From the NCBI GenBank assembly GCA_023451265.1, contig JAEYAG010000017.1, positions 1 through 39,145 of the forward strand: a stretch of DNA of 39,145 nt, written 5' to 3'. Position numbers and translations under genes: made by a program. The notes below the pieces were generated by a model that saw only the letters and a list, made by a program, of their open reading frames with translations, was not told the DNA's origin and made no database searches. The stretch's first letter is position 1; each line of letters begins with the position of its first letter. Origin of the DNA: Actinomycetes bacterium. GTDB taxonomy: Bacteria; Actinomycetota; Actinomycetes; Actinomycetales; Microbacteriaceae. This document shows, one piece after another, positions 14,501 through 23,669 of the stretch.

Positions 14501-16261
14501 TCAGCCGCCGGTGGCCGGCTTCTCATCCGTCGTGCCGAACAGCCCCCGGCCGTGCTGCTGCAGGGCGTCGTAGGCCTCGCCGTAGGTGGTCGGCACCGGC
14601 TCGCCGGGCGCGTACTTCGCCATCAGCAGTCCCAGCAGCCCCCGGGCGGGGGAGGTGAGCGGGCGCGCGCGATGGGCGTCGGTGGTGTCCTCCGCGACCG
14701 CCTCGGGGTTCGGCGGCTGCCACAGCGCGACCGGCTGCGGCCACGTGTACGGCTGCCGCGGATGCGCGAGGCTCACCGCGTTGTCGATGGTGTGCGCGCC
14801 GTCGTCCCGGGCGGTCAGCGGCTCGAGTCCGTGTTGCCGGCAGAGGGTCGCGATGACCGCGCCGTGGTGCATCTCGTCGTGGATGACCGCGCCCGCCGCG
14901 GTGTATGCGCTGACGACGATCGACGGCACTCGCAGACCCAGCCGATCGAACGTGAAGCCCATCTCGCCCGCACCGCTGTCATCCGGCGGCGTCGCCTTCG
15001 GCGGGGCGACATGGTCGTAGATGCCGCCGTGCTCGTCGAAGGTCACCACCAGCGCCGTGTTGACCGCGTTGGAGCCCGTCGTCGAGGCGCTCGTGCGGAT
15101 CGCGTCGTAGACGTCCTGCAGCAGCTTGTCGCCGGCGCGAACGTCGGAGTACGCGCTGTTGTCGACCTGGATGGTCGTCCCGTCGTCGAGCGTCAGCGTG
15201 CCGTCCCGCAGCTCGCCCCACGGCGGATGCATGTCGTTGTGATTGAAGATCATGCGCGGCTCGATGAACGCATACGCGGGCAGGTCGCCGGCCGCGGCAT
15301 CCGCGTAGAACTGCGTCATGTCGCGGAAGTTCGTCTTCCAGTACTTCTCCAGCACCGGCGCGTGGATGAGGCCCGTCAGAGACACCAGCTGCGTCGGGTC
15401 GTAGTACACGCGCCAGGAGATGCCCGCGTCCTCGAGCCGATTGAAGATCGTGGCGGATGCCGGGGCGTTCAGCCACTTCACGTACGAGCCGTCGGTGTGG
15501 TTGACGACGAACCCGTGCGAGGTGGAGGCGTGGAAGAACGACCGGTTGCAGTAGGTCTGCGACGGGACGGCGGCGAACCACCGATCGTAGACGGCGAACT
15601 GTCGGGCGAGCGCGGAGAACACCGGCAGCATGTCGGGGGAGAACCCGCCCATCGCCACCCGGTACTCCGCCGTCGTCGGCTCGCGGCGCATCGACGCGCG
15701 GAAGTTGATGATGTAGTCCCGCACGAACCCCTCGTTCGTGGCGGTCGCGCCCGCCGGCGGGGCGTTATAGGGCGCGCGCAGGCCGTGCGCGCGCAGGTCG
15801 TCGTTGGTGGCGGGGTCGACGACGTCGTAGAGCTGCGTGTTGACGTGCGGGTAGGTCTCGCCGGGGTCGGGCTGCGGCTGCTGCATGATGTGGTCGGTCG
15901 TGCCGGAGTACACGTGCGCGGGGATGCGGATGCCGTCCGGCGCGGCGTTGGCGTAGTCGCCCTGGGCGACGCCGTCGAACTCGGCCTGCGTCTTCTCGGC
16001 GGCGGAGTACACCCGCCCCAGCACGTTGTCGAAGCTGCGGTTCTCGAACATGAGCACGACGACGTGGTCGAACCCGGGCTCGGCGCGCTCGGGCAGCGGA
16101 GTGAACTCCGCGGGGGCCTCGGGACGGGCGCCGCCGGACGTCATGGCCCCGATCCCGAATCCGGCTCCGCCCGCGACGGCGAGAGAGGCCGCGCCAATGC
16201 CCGTCCGGCGCAGGAAATCACGACGGCTCGTCCTGCCGTCTTCTCGGGCCGTCGACTCCAT
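14501..16261 (-). CDS. Tat-exported phosphoesterase (phospholipase C/acid phosphatase AcpA family)
   Basis: This 586-residue secreted enzyme of the alkaline-phosphatase superfamily would cleave phospholipids or phosphate monoesters outside the cell. The N-terminus has a twin-arginine signal, SRRDFL (Arg13-Arg14), followed by a hydrophobic Ala/Gly stretch (about 21-40). The family metal motif is ENRSFD (Glu73-Asn74), and the second metal motif is VTFDEHGGIYDHV. The ATG at 16261 is chosen because it begins a complete Tat signal; an open frame further upstream crosses the divergent ABC gene. Minus-strand TAGGCT at 16292-16287 is a plausible -10. Phospholipase C versus phosphatase cannot be separated by eye. 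Confidence 0.88.
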   Translation of the reverse strand: MESTAREDGRTSRRDFLRRTGIGAASLAVAGGAGFGIGAMTSGGARPEAPAEFTPLPERAEPGFDHVVVLMFENRSFDNVLGRVYSAAEKTQAEFDGVAQGDYANAAPDGIRIPAHVYSGTTDHIMQQPQPDPGETYPHVNTQLYDVVDPATNDDLRAHGLRAPYNAPPAGATATNEGFVRDYIINFRASMRREPTTAEYRVAMGGFSPDMLPVFSALARQFAVYDRWFAAVPSQTYCNRSFFHASTSHGFVVNHTDGSYVKWLNAPASATIFNRLEDAGISWRVYYDPTQLVSLTGLIHAPVLEKYWKTNFRDMTQFYADAAAGDLPAYAFIEPRMIFNHNDMHPPWGELRDGTLTLDDGTTIQVDNSAYSDVRAGDKLLQDVYDAIRTSASTTGSNAVNTALVVTFDEHGGIYDHVAPPKATPPDDSGAGEMGFTFDRLGLRVPSIVVSAYTAAGAVIHDEMHHGAVIATLCRQHGLEPLTARDDGAHTIDNAVSLAHPRQPYTWPQPVALWQPPNPEAVAEDTTDAHRARPLTSPARGLLGLLMAKYAPGEPVPTTYGEAYDALQQHGRGLFGTTDEKPATGG

Positions 16262-16286
16262 CCCGCACCCCCACGTCGTCTCCCTC

Positions 16287-16292
16287 AGCCTA
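16287..16292 (-). promoter_or_regulatory. Candidate -10 element for the phosphoesterase
   Basis: Minus-strand TAGGCT would give a leader of about 20 bases containing a G-rich stretch before the ATG at 16261. No clear -35 is seen. Confidence 0.4.
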
Positions 16293-16329
16293 AACAGTCG
16301 GCGACGTCGTGCTGGCCGAACGGCGTCTC

Positions 16330-16345
16330 TCCCCCGATCGGGGGA
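16330..16345. promoter_or_regulatory. 16-base perfect palindrome between divergent genes
   Basis: TCCCCCGATCGGGGGA is a perfect palindrome centred 66 bases upstream of the ABC ATPase start and about 45 bases upstream of the presumed phosphoesterase transcription start. It is a candidate operator for the DrrAB-like operon, possibly for the LuxR-type regulator encoded downstream in the same operon. Confidence 0.5.
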
Positions 16346-16391
16346 TGGGTGCTCCGCCGGATGAGGGCTGTCGGCGGGGGCGTGCGCGGCG

Positions 16392-16397
16392 AACACT
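16392..16397 (+). promoter_or_regulatory. Candidate -10 element for leaderless ABC ATPase transcript
   Basis: AACACT lies exactly six bases before the ATG at 16404. The first base departs from TAnnnT, so support is weaker than at other sites. Confidence 0.4.
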
Positions 16398-16403
16398 GGA
16401 AAC

Positions 16404-17306
16404 ATGACAGAACCAGCGGTGCGGGTCCGTGACCTGCGCAAGTCCTACGGCGATCGCATGGCCGTGGCCGGGCTCACCTTCGACATCGAACGCGGCGAGA
16501 CCTTCGCGCTCCTCGGCCCCAACGGGGCCGGCAAGTCCACGACGATCGAGATTCTCGAGGGGTACCGGCACCGCACGGCGGGAGACGTGAGCGTCCTCGG
16601 CGCCGATCCGGGAAGCGCCGACCGCCGCTGGCGGGAGCGCATCGGCATCGTGCTGCAGACGGCGGGACAGGCGGGGGTGTTCACGGTGCGCGAGCAGCTG
16701 CGGCAGTTCGCCGGCTACTACCCGCGCCCCCGCGACGTCGACGAGGTCATCGCTGCCGTCGGCCTGACCGCGCAGGCCGGCACCCGCATCGCGAAGCTCT
16801 CCGGCGGCCAGCAGCGTCGCGTCGACGTCGCGCTCGGCATCATCGGACGCCCCGAGCTGCTGTTCCTCGACGAACCCACGACGGGCTTCGACCCGCAGGC
16901 TCGGCGGGTGTTCTGGGAACTCATCCGCTCGCTGCAGCGGGACGGCACGACGATCCTGCTGACCACGCACGACCTCGACGAAGCCGCGCAGCTCGCCGGC
17001 CGCGTCGCCGTCGTCACCCACGGCACGCTGTGCGCGATCGGGCCCGTCGATCGCATCGGCGGCGACGACGCGCGCACTCCGCTCGTGACCTGGACGGAAG
17101 CCGGCGCCCGCCGGGAGCAGCGCACCACCGAGCCGCTCACCTTCGCCACCGCGCTCGCCGCGCGCCTCGGCGGCGAGCCGGAGGACCTGCAGATCCGCCG
17201 CCCCACCCTCGAGGAGATCTACCTCGGCCTCGTCGCCGCACCCGCGGCATCCGACCTCGCCGGCGTCGCCACGCCCGCCGGACTCGACGAAAGCACCCAC
17301 TCATGA
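16404..17306 (+). CDS. ABC transporter ATPase (DrrA/daunorubicin-resistance type)
   Basis: This 300-residue ATPase would power export through the permease encoded next. Walker A is GPNGAGKS (38-45). The Q-loop region is VLQTAGQAG, the signature LSGGQQRRVDVA, Walker B LLFLDEPTTGFDP with catalytic Glu, and the switch His is in LLTTHDLDEA. The C-terminal 80 residues after the ATPase core (LTFATALAARLGGEPEDLQIRRPTLEEIYL) are typical for DrrA-type proteins. The stop overlaps the permease ATG by four bases. Neighbouring sensor kinase and regulator genes suggest signal-induced export of a drug or cell-surface molecule. Confidence 0.93.
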   Translation: MTEPAVRVRDLRKSYGDRMAVAGLTFDIERGETFALLGPNGAGKSTTIEILEGYRHRTAGDVSVLGADPGSADRRWRERIGIVLQTAGQAGVFTVREQLRQFAGYYPRPRDVDEVIAAVGLTAQAGTRIAKLSGGQQRRVDVALGIIGRPELLFLDEPTTGFDPQARRVFWELIRSLQRDGTTILLTTHDLDEAAQLAGRVAVVTHGTLCAIGPVDRIGGDDARTPLVTWTEAGARREQRTTEPLTFATALAARLGGEPEDLQIRRPTLEEIYLGLVAAPAASDLAGVATPAGLDESTHS

Positions 17307-18148
17307 GCACCGCCACCCTCGGCAACACCGCCACCTTCGGCACCACGCTGGCGCTCGGCGCGCACCGCGCCGGCTACGAACTGCGCGGCTACTTCCGCTC
17401 CTCCGACACGCTGTTCTTCACCTTCCTGTTCCCGGTGCTCATGCTCGGGCTGTTCAGTACGGTGTTCGGCGGCTCGGGCGACATCACCGGCGGCCCGGGC
17501 GTGCCCGCGATCTCCGCCGCGCAGCTGTACCTGCCGGGGATGATGGCCGCCGGCCTGCTGCTCTCGGGGTTCCAGAACCTCGCGATCGACATCGCGACCG
17601 AGCGCTCCGACGGCACGCTCAAACGCCTCGGCGGCACGCCGCTGTCGCCGGTGTCGTACTTCGCCGGCAAGCTCGGCGAGGTGCTCGTGACGGGGCTGCT
17701 GCAGGCGGCGCTGCTGCTGGCCGCGGCCGCGTTCATCTTCCACGTGCCGCTGCCGAGCACCGTCGAGGCCTGGGCGACCTTCGCGTGGGTGTTCCTCCTG
17801 GGGCTCACGGCGTCGGCGCTTCTCGGGATCGCCGTATCCGCCCTGCCCCGCAGCGCCCGCAGCGCGAGCGCGGTCGTCGTTCCGATCGGCCTCGTGCTGC
17901 AGTTCGTGTCGGGCGTGTACCTCTTCTTCTGGCTGTTGCCGGACTGGCTGCAGAACCTCGCGAGCGTCTTCCCGCTGGTGTGGATGGCGCGCGGGCTGCG
18001 CGCGGTGTTCCTGCCCGCGGAGTACGCGACGCTCGAACCCGGCGGCGTGTGGAACCTCGGCTGGGTCGCACTCGTGCTGGCCGGGTGGCTCGTGATCGGC
18101 GTGATCGTCAGTCGGCTGACGTTCCGCTGGAACCGCCGCGACGCGTAA
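17303..18148 (+). CDS. ABC-2 type permease (DrrB-like)
   Basis: This 281-residue membrane protein has about six hydrophobic segments with the ABC-2 layout: cytoplasmic N-terminus, LFFTFLFPVLMLGLFS as TM1, a short extracellular loop, then SAAQLYLPGMMAAGLLLSG. The coupling-region motif RSDGTLKRLGGTPLSP is the typical cytoplasmic loop contacting the ATPase. It starts within the end of the ATPase gene (ATGA). Its stop codon TAA is also the first half of a TAACGT -10 element for the next gene. Export cargo unknown. Confidence 0.9.
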   Translation: MSTATLGNTATFGTTLALGAHRAGYELRGYFRSSDTLFFTFLFPVLMLGLFSTVFGGSGDITGGPGVPAISAAQLYLPGMMAAGLLLSGFQNLAIDIATERSDGTLKRLGGTPLSPVSYFAGKLGEVLVTGLLQAALLLAAAAFIFHVPLPSTVEAWATFAWVFLLGLTASALLGIAVSALPRSARSASAVVVPIGLVLQFVSGVYLFFWLLPDWLQNLASVFPLVWMARGLRAVFLPAEYATLEPGGVWNLGWVALVLAGWLVIGVIVSRLTFRWNRRDA

Positions 18149-18151
18149 CGT
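18146..18151 (+). promoter_or_regulatory. -10 element overlapping the permease stop codon
   Basis: TAACGT lies exactly six bases before the GTG at 18158. Its first three bases are the permease stop codon. It would allow the kinase-regulator pair to be transcribed separately and leaderless. Confidence 0.5.
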
Positions 18152-18157
18152 GAGCCG

Positions 18158-19417
18158 GTGATGACCGTTCCGCCCGCCCCCGGCCCTTCCTCGCGCGCCC
18201 TCGTGCCGACGCGTCTGGGGTGGGATGCCGCAGTCATCGCCGTCGTCGGACTGACCCTCGCCCTCGCGTGGCTCGCCGACCCGCCGCAGCCTGCCGGCGG
18301 ACTTCTGCTGCTGGCCGGGCTCGGACTGCTCGTCGGCGCGTACCTCGGGTTCTTCCGACTGTGGCGGCCCGTTCCGGCGGAACGAGCCGAGGCCGGCGGG
18401 ACGGCGGCGGGGGCGCAACCGGAATCGGCACCGCGGATGTGGGGGTTCGTGGCGGCGGCCGCGGTCGCCCTCACGCTCGCGTGCGCGGCGAGCCCCAACG
18501 GCGCCTTCCTGCAAGCGCTCGCCTATCCGGTGCTGTGGACCCTCGCGGTGCGGGTGCGCGACGCCGTGATCGGGTGCGTCGTCATCGGCCTCGCCGTGTG
18601 CGTCGGGATGCTGATCTCCACCGGCTCGCTCGTGGCGGCCTCCGCCTCCGGGCTCGTCTCGCTCGGGTTCGCGATCGCGATGGGCCTGTGGATCAGCCGG
18701 ATCGCGGAGTACGTCAACGAGCGCGCGGCGCTCGTCGACGAGCTCGTCGCGGCGCAGGAGACGGTGCGCGCGCTGAGCGCGGCGCAGGGCGCGTCGGCCG
18801 AGCGGGAGCGGCTGGCCCGAGACATCCACGACACCCTGGCGCAGACCCTCGCCGGACTCGTCCTGCTGAGCGAACGGGCCGCCGCGCAGGCGCGCCGCGG
18901 CGAACCGGCCGCCGCCGCGGCCACGATGGACACCGTCGAGCGCACTGCCCGCGAGGCGCTCGCCGAGGCGCGCGAGATCGTCGCACGGACGGCCGCCGTC
19001 CCGGCCGATGCCACGCTCGGTCAGGCGCTGCAGCGGCTCGCCGAGCGGTTCCGCGTCGAGACGGGCCTCGTGGTGCACATCGACGGTACCGAGGCGCTGC
19101 CGACCCTCGACCCCGAGACGCAGGTCGTGCTGCTGCGGTGCGCGCAGGAGGCGCTCGCGAACGTCCGCAAGCACGCCGCGGCGCGCCGCGCGCGGCTGGA
19201 GCTGTCGTCCGATGCCGCGCAGATCGTCCTCACCGTCGCCGACGACGGCCAGGGGTTCGACCCCGCGGCATCCCGCCATGGATTCGGACTGGACGGCATG
19301 CGCGAGCGCGTCGCGCTGTCGGGTGGGACGTTCGAGGTCGTCGCGGCGCCGGGGGAGGGCACGCGCCTGACCGTCCGGCTGCCGCTGCGTGAGCGTGCCG
19401 CGGAGGTGGACGCGTGA
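18158..19417 (+). CDS. NarL-type sensor histidine kinase (HisKA_3)
   Basis: This 419-residue membrane kinase has about five or six N-terminal hydrophobic segments (residues 20-175). A coiled helix leads to the HisKA_3 motif RERLARDIHDTLAQTL with phospho-accepting His224. The C-terminal ATPase domain has ALANVRKHA (N box), VADDGQGFD (G1 box) and HGFGLDGMRERV (G2 box). No separate extracytoplasmic sensor domain is visible, so sensing through membrane helices is likely, as in DesK/LiaS-like kinases. The GTG at 18158 follows the leaderless pattern; the next codon is an ATG that could also serve. The stop overlaps the response regulator by four bases. Confidence 0.92.
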   Translation: MMTVPPAPGPSSRALVPTRLGWDAAVIAVVGLTLALAWLADPPQPAGGLLLLAGLGLLVGAYLGFFRLWRPVPAERAEAGGTAAGAQPESAPRMWGFVAAAAVALTLACAASPNGAFLQALAYPVLWTLAVRVRDAVIGCVVIGLAVCVGMLISTGSLVAASASGLVSLGFAIAMGLWISRIAEYVNERAALVDELVAAQETVRALSAAQGASAERERLARDIHDTLAQTLAGLVLLSERAAAQARRGEPAAAAATMDTVERTAREALAEAREIVARTAAVPADATLGQALQRLAERFRVETGLVVHIDGTEALPTLDPETQVVLLRCAQEALANVRKHAAARRARLELSSDAAQIVLTVADDGQGFDPAASRHGFGLDGMRERVALSGGTFEVVAAPGEGTRLTVRLPLRERAAEVDA

Positions 19418-20046
19418 TCCGGCTGCTGGTCGTCGACGACCATCCCATCGTGCGCGCCGGGCTCGTCGCCGTGCTCGCGGAGGAACCCGGCCTCGAGATC
19501 GTGGGTGAGGCCGCCGACGGCGACGAGGCGGTGCGGATCGCTGCCGAGACCCGTCCGGACGTCGTTCTGATGGATCTGCGGATGCCGGGTGTGGACGGCG
19601 TCGCGGCGACCGCCCGGCTCGCCGCGGGCGAAGCCGGAAGCCCCGCGCCGCGGGTGCTCATCCTCACCACCTACGAGACCGACGAGCAGATCCTCGCCGC
19701 GGTCGAGGCGGGCGCCGGCGGCTACCTGCTGAAGGCGGCGCCGCGCGCCGAGATCGTCGCCGCGATCCGCTCGGTGGCCGCCGGGCAGAGCGCACTGTCG
19801 CCGCAGGTCGCCGTGCGCCTCGTGGAGCGGATGCGCCGGCCGGCGGTCGAACCCGTGCTGACGCCCCGCGAGCTCGACGTGCTGCGCCGGGTCGCGCAGG
19901 GCCGGAGCAACCGGCAGATCGGGGTCGATCTGGGCATCGGCGAGGCGACCGTGAAGACCCACCTGCAGAAGGCGTTCGACAAGCTCGACGCCCCCGACCG
20001 CACCCGCGCCGTCACACGGGCGATGGAGCTCGGCCTGCTGCCCTGA
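19414..20046 (+). CDS. LuxR/NarL-family response regulator
   Basis: This 210-residue regulator pairs with the preceding kinase. The receiver domain (1-120) has the acidic pocket VDDHP at residues 8-9, phospho-acceptor Asp54 (VLMDLRMPG) and the conserved Lys in YLLKAAPR. The LuxR helix-turn-helix (about 145-205) begins LTPRELDVLRRVAQGRSNRQIG and ends VKTHLQKAFDKL. The GTG start lies in the stop of the kinase gene. By position it should control the DrrAB-like exporter, perhaps through the palindrome at 16330-16345. The gene is followed by a repeat-rich spacer and converges on aceA. Confidence 0.93.
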   Translation: MIRLLVVDDHPIVRAGLVAVLAEEPGLEIVGEAADGDEAVRIAAETRPDVVLMDLRMPGVDGVAATARLAAGEAGSPAPRVLILTTYETDEQILAAVEAGAGGYLLKAAPRAEIVAAIRSVAAGQSALSPQVAVRLVERMRRPAVEPVLTPRELDVLRRVAQGRSNRQIGVDLGIGEATVKTHLQKAFDKLDAPDRTRAVTRAMELGLLP

Positions 20047-20117
20047 CGCGCTCGGCGCACGACGGCCGAGCGCGTGGCTCCGCCGCCCCGCCCCAGGCGA
20101 TCCGCGCCGCCCCGCGG

Positions 20118-20259
20118 CCGAACCCTCGCCGCCCCGCCCCCGAGCCCTCGCTGCCCCGCCCCCGAACCTCCGCCGCAGGCCGAACCCTCACCCCCAAGCC
20201 GAACCCTCACGGCCAGGCGCGCCTGAGCGTGAGGGTTCGGGTCGGAGACGAGGGTTCGG
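20118..20259. repeat. CCGAACCCTC short repeat array with hairpin
   Basis: Degenerate 12-base units CCGAACCCTCNC occur at 20118-20129, 20140-20151, 20162-20173, 20180-20191 and 20199-20210, spaced 18 to 22 bases. Inverted copies lie at 20229-20240 and 20249-20259. Units 20199-20210 and 20229-20240 form a perfect 12-base stem with an 18-base loop. It sits between the convergent luxR-type and aceA genes, so it may act as a bidirectional terminator. The rest of the 20047-20278 spacer is GC-rich and holds no gene I can see. Confidence 0.6.
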
Positions 20260-20278
20260 CGACCGGCTCGGACTGTGA

Positions 20279-21874
20279 TCAGCCGAACTGGTTCATCGTG
20301 TTGTCCTTGCCGCCGGCCTTGAGGGCGGCGTCGCCGGCGAAGTACTCCTTGTGGTTATCGCCGATGTCGCTGCCCGCCATGTTCTGGTGCTTGACCGTCG
20401 CGATGCCCTCGCGGATCTCGCGACGCTGCACGCCCTTCACGTAGGCGAGCATGCCCTCGTCGCCGAAGTAGCCCTTCGCGAGATCATCCGTCGACAGCGC
20501 GGCCGTGTGGTACGTCGGCAGCGTGATGAGGTGGTGGAAGATGCCGGCACGCGCCGAGCCGTCCTTCTGGAACGAGCGGATCTTCTCGTCGGCCAGGCGC
20601 GCGAGCTCGGTGTCGTCATAGGCGACGTTCATGAGGTCGGCGCGGTCGTAGGCGGAGACGTCCGCGCCCTCCTCGACGAGGGCGTCGTAGGCCTGCTGGC
20701 GGAAGTTCAGCGTCCAGTTGAACGACGGGCTGTTGTTGTAGACGAGCTTCGCGTTGGGGATCTCCTTGCGGATCTCGTCGACCATGCCGGCGATCTGCGC
20801 GATGTGCGGTTTCTCGGTCTCGATCCACAGCAGGTCGGCGCCGTGCTGCAGCGACGTGATGCAGTCCAGCACGCATCGCGCCTCGCCGGTGCCGCGTCGG
20901 AACTGGTAGAGGTTCGACGCCAGGCGCTTGGGCCGCAGTAGCCGCCCCTCGCGGCGAATGACGACGTCGCCGTCACTCAGGTCGCCCTCGCCGATCTCCT
21001 CGACATCGAGGAACGCGTTGTACTGGTCGCCCAGGTCGCCGGGCTCATGCGAGACGGCGATCTTCTGCGTGAGGCCGGCGCCGAGCGAGTCGGTGCGGGC
21101 GACGATGATGCCGTTGTCGATGCCGAGCTCGAGGAACGCGTAGCGGACGGCGTTGATCTTCGCGAGGAAGTCCTCGTGCGGCACCGTGACCTTGCCGTCC
21201 TGGTGCCCGCACTGCTTCTCGTCCGACACCTGGTTCTCGATCTGGATCGCGCAGGCGCCCGCCTCGATCATCTTCTTCGCGAGCAGGTACGTCGCCTCGG
21301 GGTTTCCGAAGCCGGCGTCGATGTCGGCGATGATCGGCACGACATGCGTCTCGTAGTTGTCGATCTGCGACTGGATGAACTCGACCGCCGTCTCGTCGCC
21401 GGCCAGGCGCGCGGCATCCAGCTTCGTGAACAGCAGGTCCAGCTCACGGGCATCGGCCTGACGCAGGAACGTGTAAAGCTCCTCGATCAGCGCCGGCACC
21501 GCCGTCTTCTCGTGCATCGACTGGTCGGGCAGGGGGCCGAACTCGGACCGCAGTGCGGCGACCATCCACCCCGACAGGTAGAGGTAGCGCTTGTTCGTGG
21601 ACTTGAGATGCTTCTTGATCGAGATGAGCTTCTGCTGCCCGATGAAGCCGTGCCAGACGCCCAGCGACTGCGTGTAGACCGACGCGTCGGCGTCGTACTC
21701 GGCCATGTCGCGGCGCATGATGTCGGCGGTGTACTGCGCGATCTCGAGCCCGGTGCGGAACCGGTTCTGCGCCCGCATCCGGGCGACGGACTCGGGATCG
21801 ATGGCGTCCCACGCGGGCCCATTCGCGGCCTTGAGCGCCTCGATGGCGCGGATGTCGTCTTCGTAGGTGGTCAT
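20279..21874 (-). CDS. aceA: Isocitrate lyase AceA
   Basis: This 531-residue enzyme splits isocitrate to glyoxylate and succinate, the first step of the glyoxylate shunt. The active-site motif is KQCGH (220-224, catalytic Cys222), in the context SDEKQCGHQDGKVTVP. The length and the KQCGH variant match the roughly 530-residue class known from Pseudomonas aeruginosa rather than the shorter KKCGH enzymes of E. coli and Corynebacterium. IIADIDAGFG (181-190) gives the metal-binding Asp region. The ATG at 21874 has GAGGAG upstream. It is the second gene of an aceB-aceA operon, 31 bases after aceB. Confidence 0.96.
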   Translation of the reverse strand: MTTYEDDIRAIEALKAANGPAWDAIDPESVARMRAQNRFRTGLEIAQYTADIMRRDMAEYDADASVYTQSLGVWHGFIGQQKLISIKKHLKSTNKRYLYLSGWMVAALRSEFGPLPDQSMHEKTAVPALIEELYTFLRQADARELDLLFTKLDAARLAGDETAVEFIQSQIDNYETHVVPIIADIDAGFGNPEATYLLAKKMIEAGACAIQIENQVSDEKQCGHQDGKVTVPHEDFLAKINAVRYAFLELGIDNGIIVARTDSLGAGLTQKIAVSHEPGDLGDQYNAFLDVEEIGEGDLSDGDVVIRREGRLLRPKRLASNLYQFRRGTGEARCVLDCITSLQHGADLLWIETEKPHIAQIAGMVDEIRKEIPNAKLVYNNSPSFNWTLNFRQQAYDALVEEGADVSAYDRADLMNVAYDDTELARLADEKIRSFQKDGSARAGIFHHLITLPTYHTAALSTDDLAKGYFGDEGMLAYVKGVQRREIREGIATVKHQNMAGSDIGDNHKEYFAGDAALKAGGKDNTMNQFG

Positions 21875-21905
21875 GTCCGTATCTCCTCGGTGAGTCCCGG
21901 TGGTG

Positions 21906-23528
<1,623 letters not shown>

Positions 23529-23557
23529 GGCCCCTCTCCTTCTGTGTCGTGTGCTGC

Positions 23558-23574
23558 CCCGGTTCCGAACCGGG
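23558..23574. promoter_or_regulatory. 17-base palindrome upstream of aceB
   Basis: CCCGGTTC and GAACCGGG flank a single central C, forming a perfect eight-base inverted repeat. It lies 30 bases before the aceB start, likely in the leader or core promoter. It is a candidate repressor site or leader hairpin. Confidence 0.45.
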
Positions 23575-23591
23575 CCGTGACACCACTGTGG

Positions 23592-23639
23592 GTGAAGTTT
23601 TCCCGTCGGATCGACAAAAGCGGATGTGAAGTTTTGCCG
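23592..23639. promoter_or_regulatory. Direct-repeat operator for the RamB-like regulator
   Basis: GTGAAGTTTTCCCG (23592-23605) and GTGAAGTTTTGCCG (23626-23639) are direct repeats with 13 of 14 identical bases, spaced 34 bases. They lie between divergent aceB and the RamB-like gene, in an AT-richer island. The A/T-rich TTTTGC core recalls RamB sites described in Corynebacterium. The second copy overlaps the regulator's own candidate -35. Confidence 0.6.
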
Positions 23640-23662
23640 ATCTTCTCTTTTTGTGACACACT
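23634..23662 (+). promoter_or_regulatory. Candidate promoter of the RamB-like gene
   Basis: TTGCCG (23634-23639), a 17-base spacer and CACACT (23657-23662). The -10 lies seven bases before the ATG at 23670, close to the leaderless arrangement of other genes. Confidence 0.45.
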
Positions 23663-23669
23663 TCGGGAC

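Noticed and set aside
17219..19279. 686-codon open frame antisense to the ABC permease and kinase
   Set aside because: Low-complexity Arg/Gly/Asp-rich product without motifs, opposite two clear genes.
20118..20259. CRISPR array
   Set aside because: Units are only 12 bases, degenerate, partly inverted and spaced 6-10 bases; no cas genes are present.
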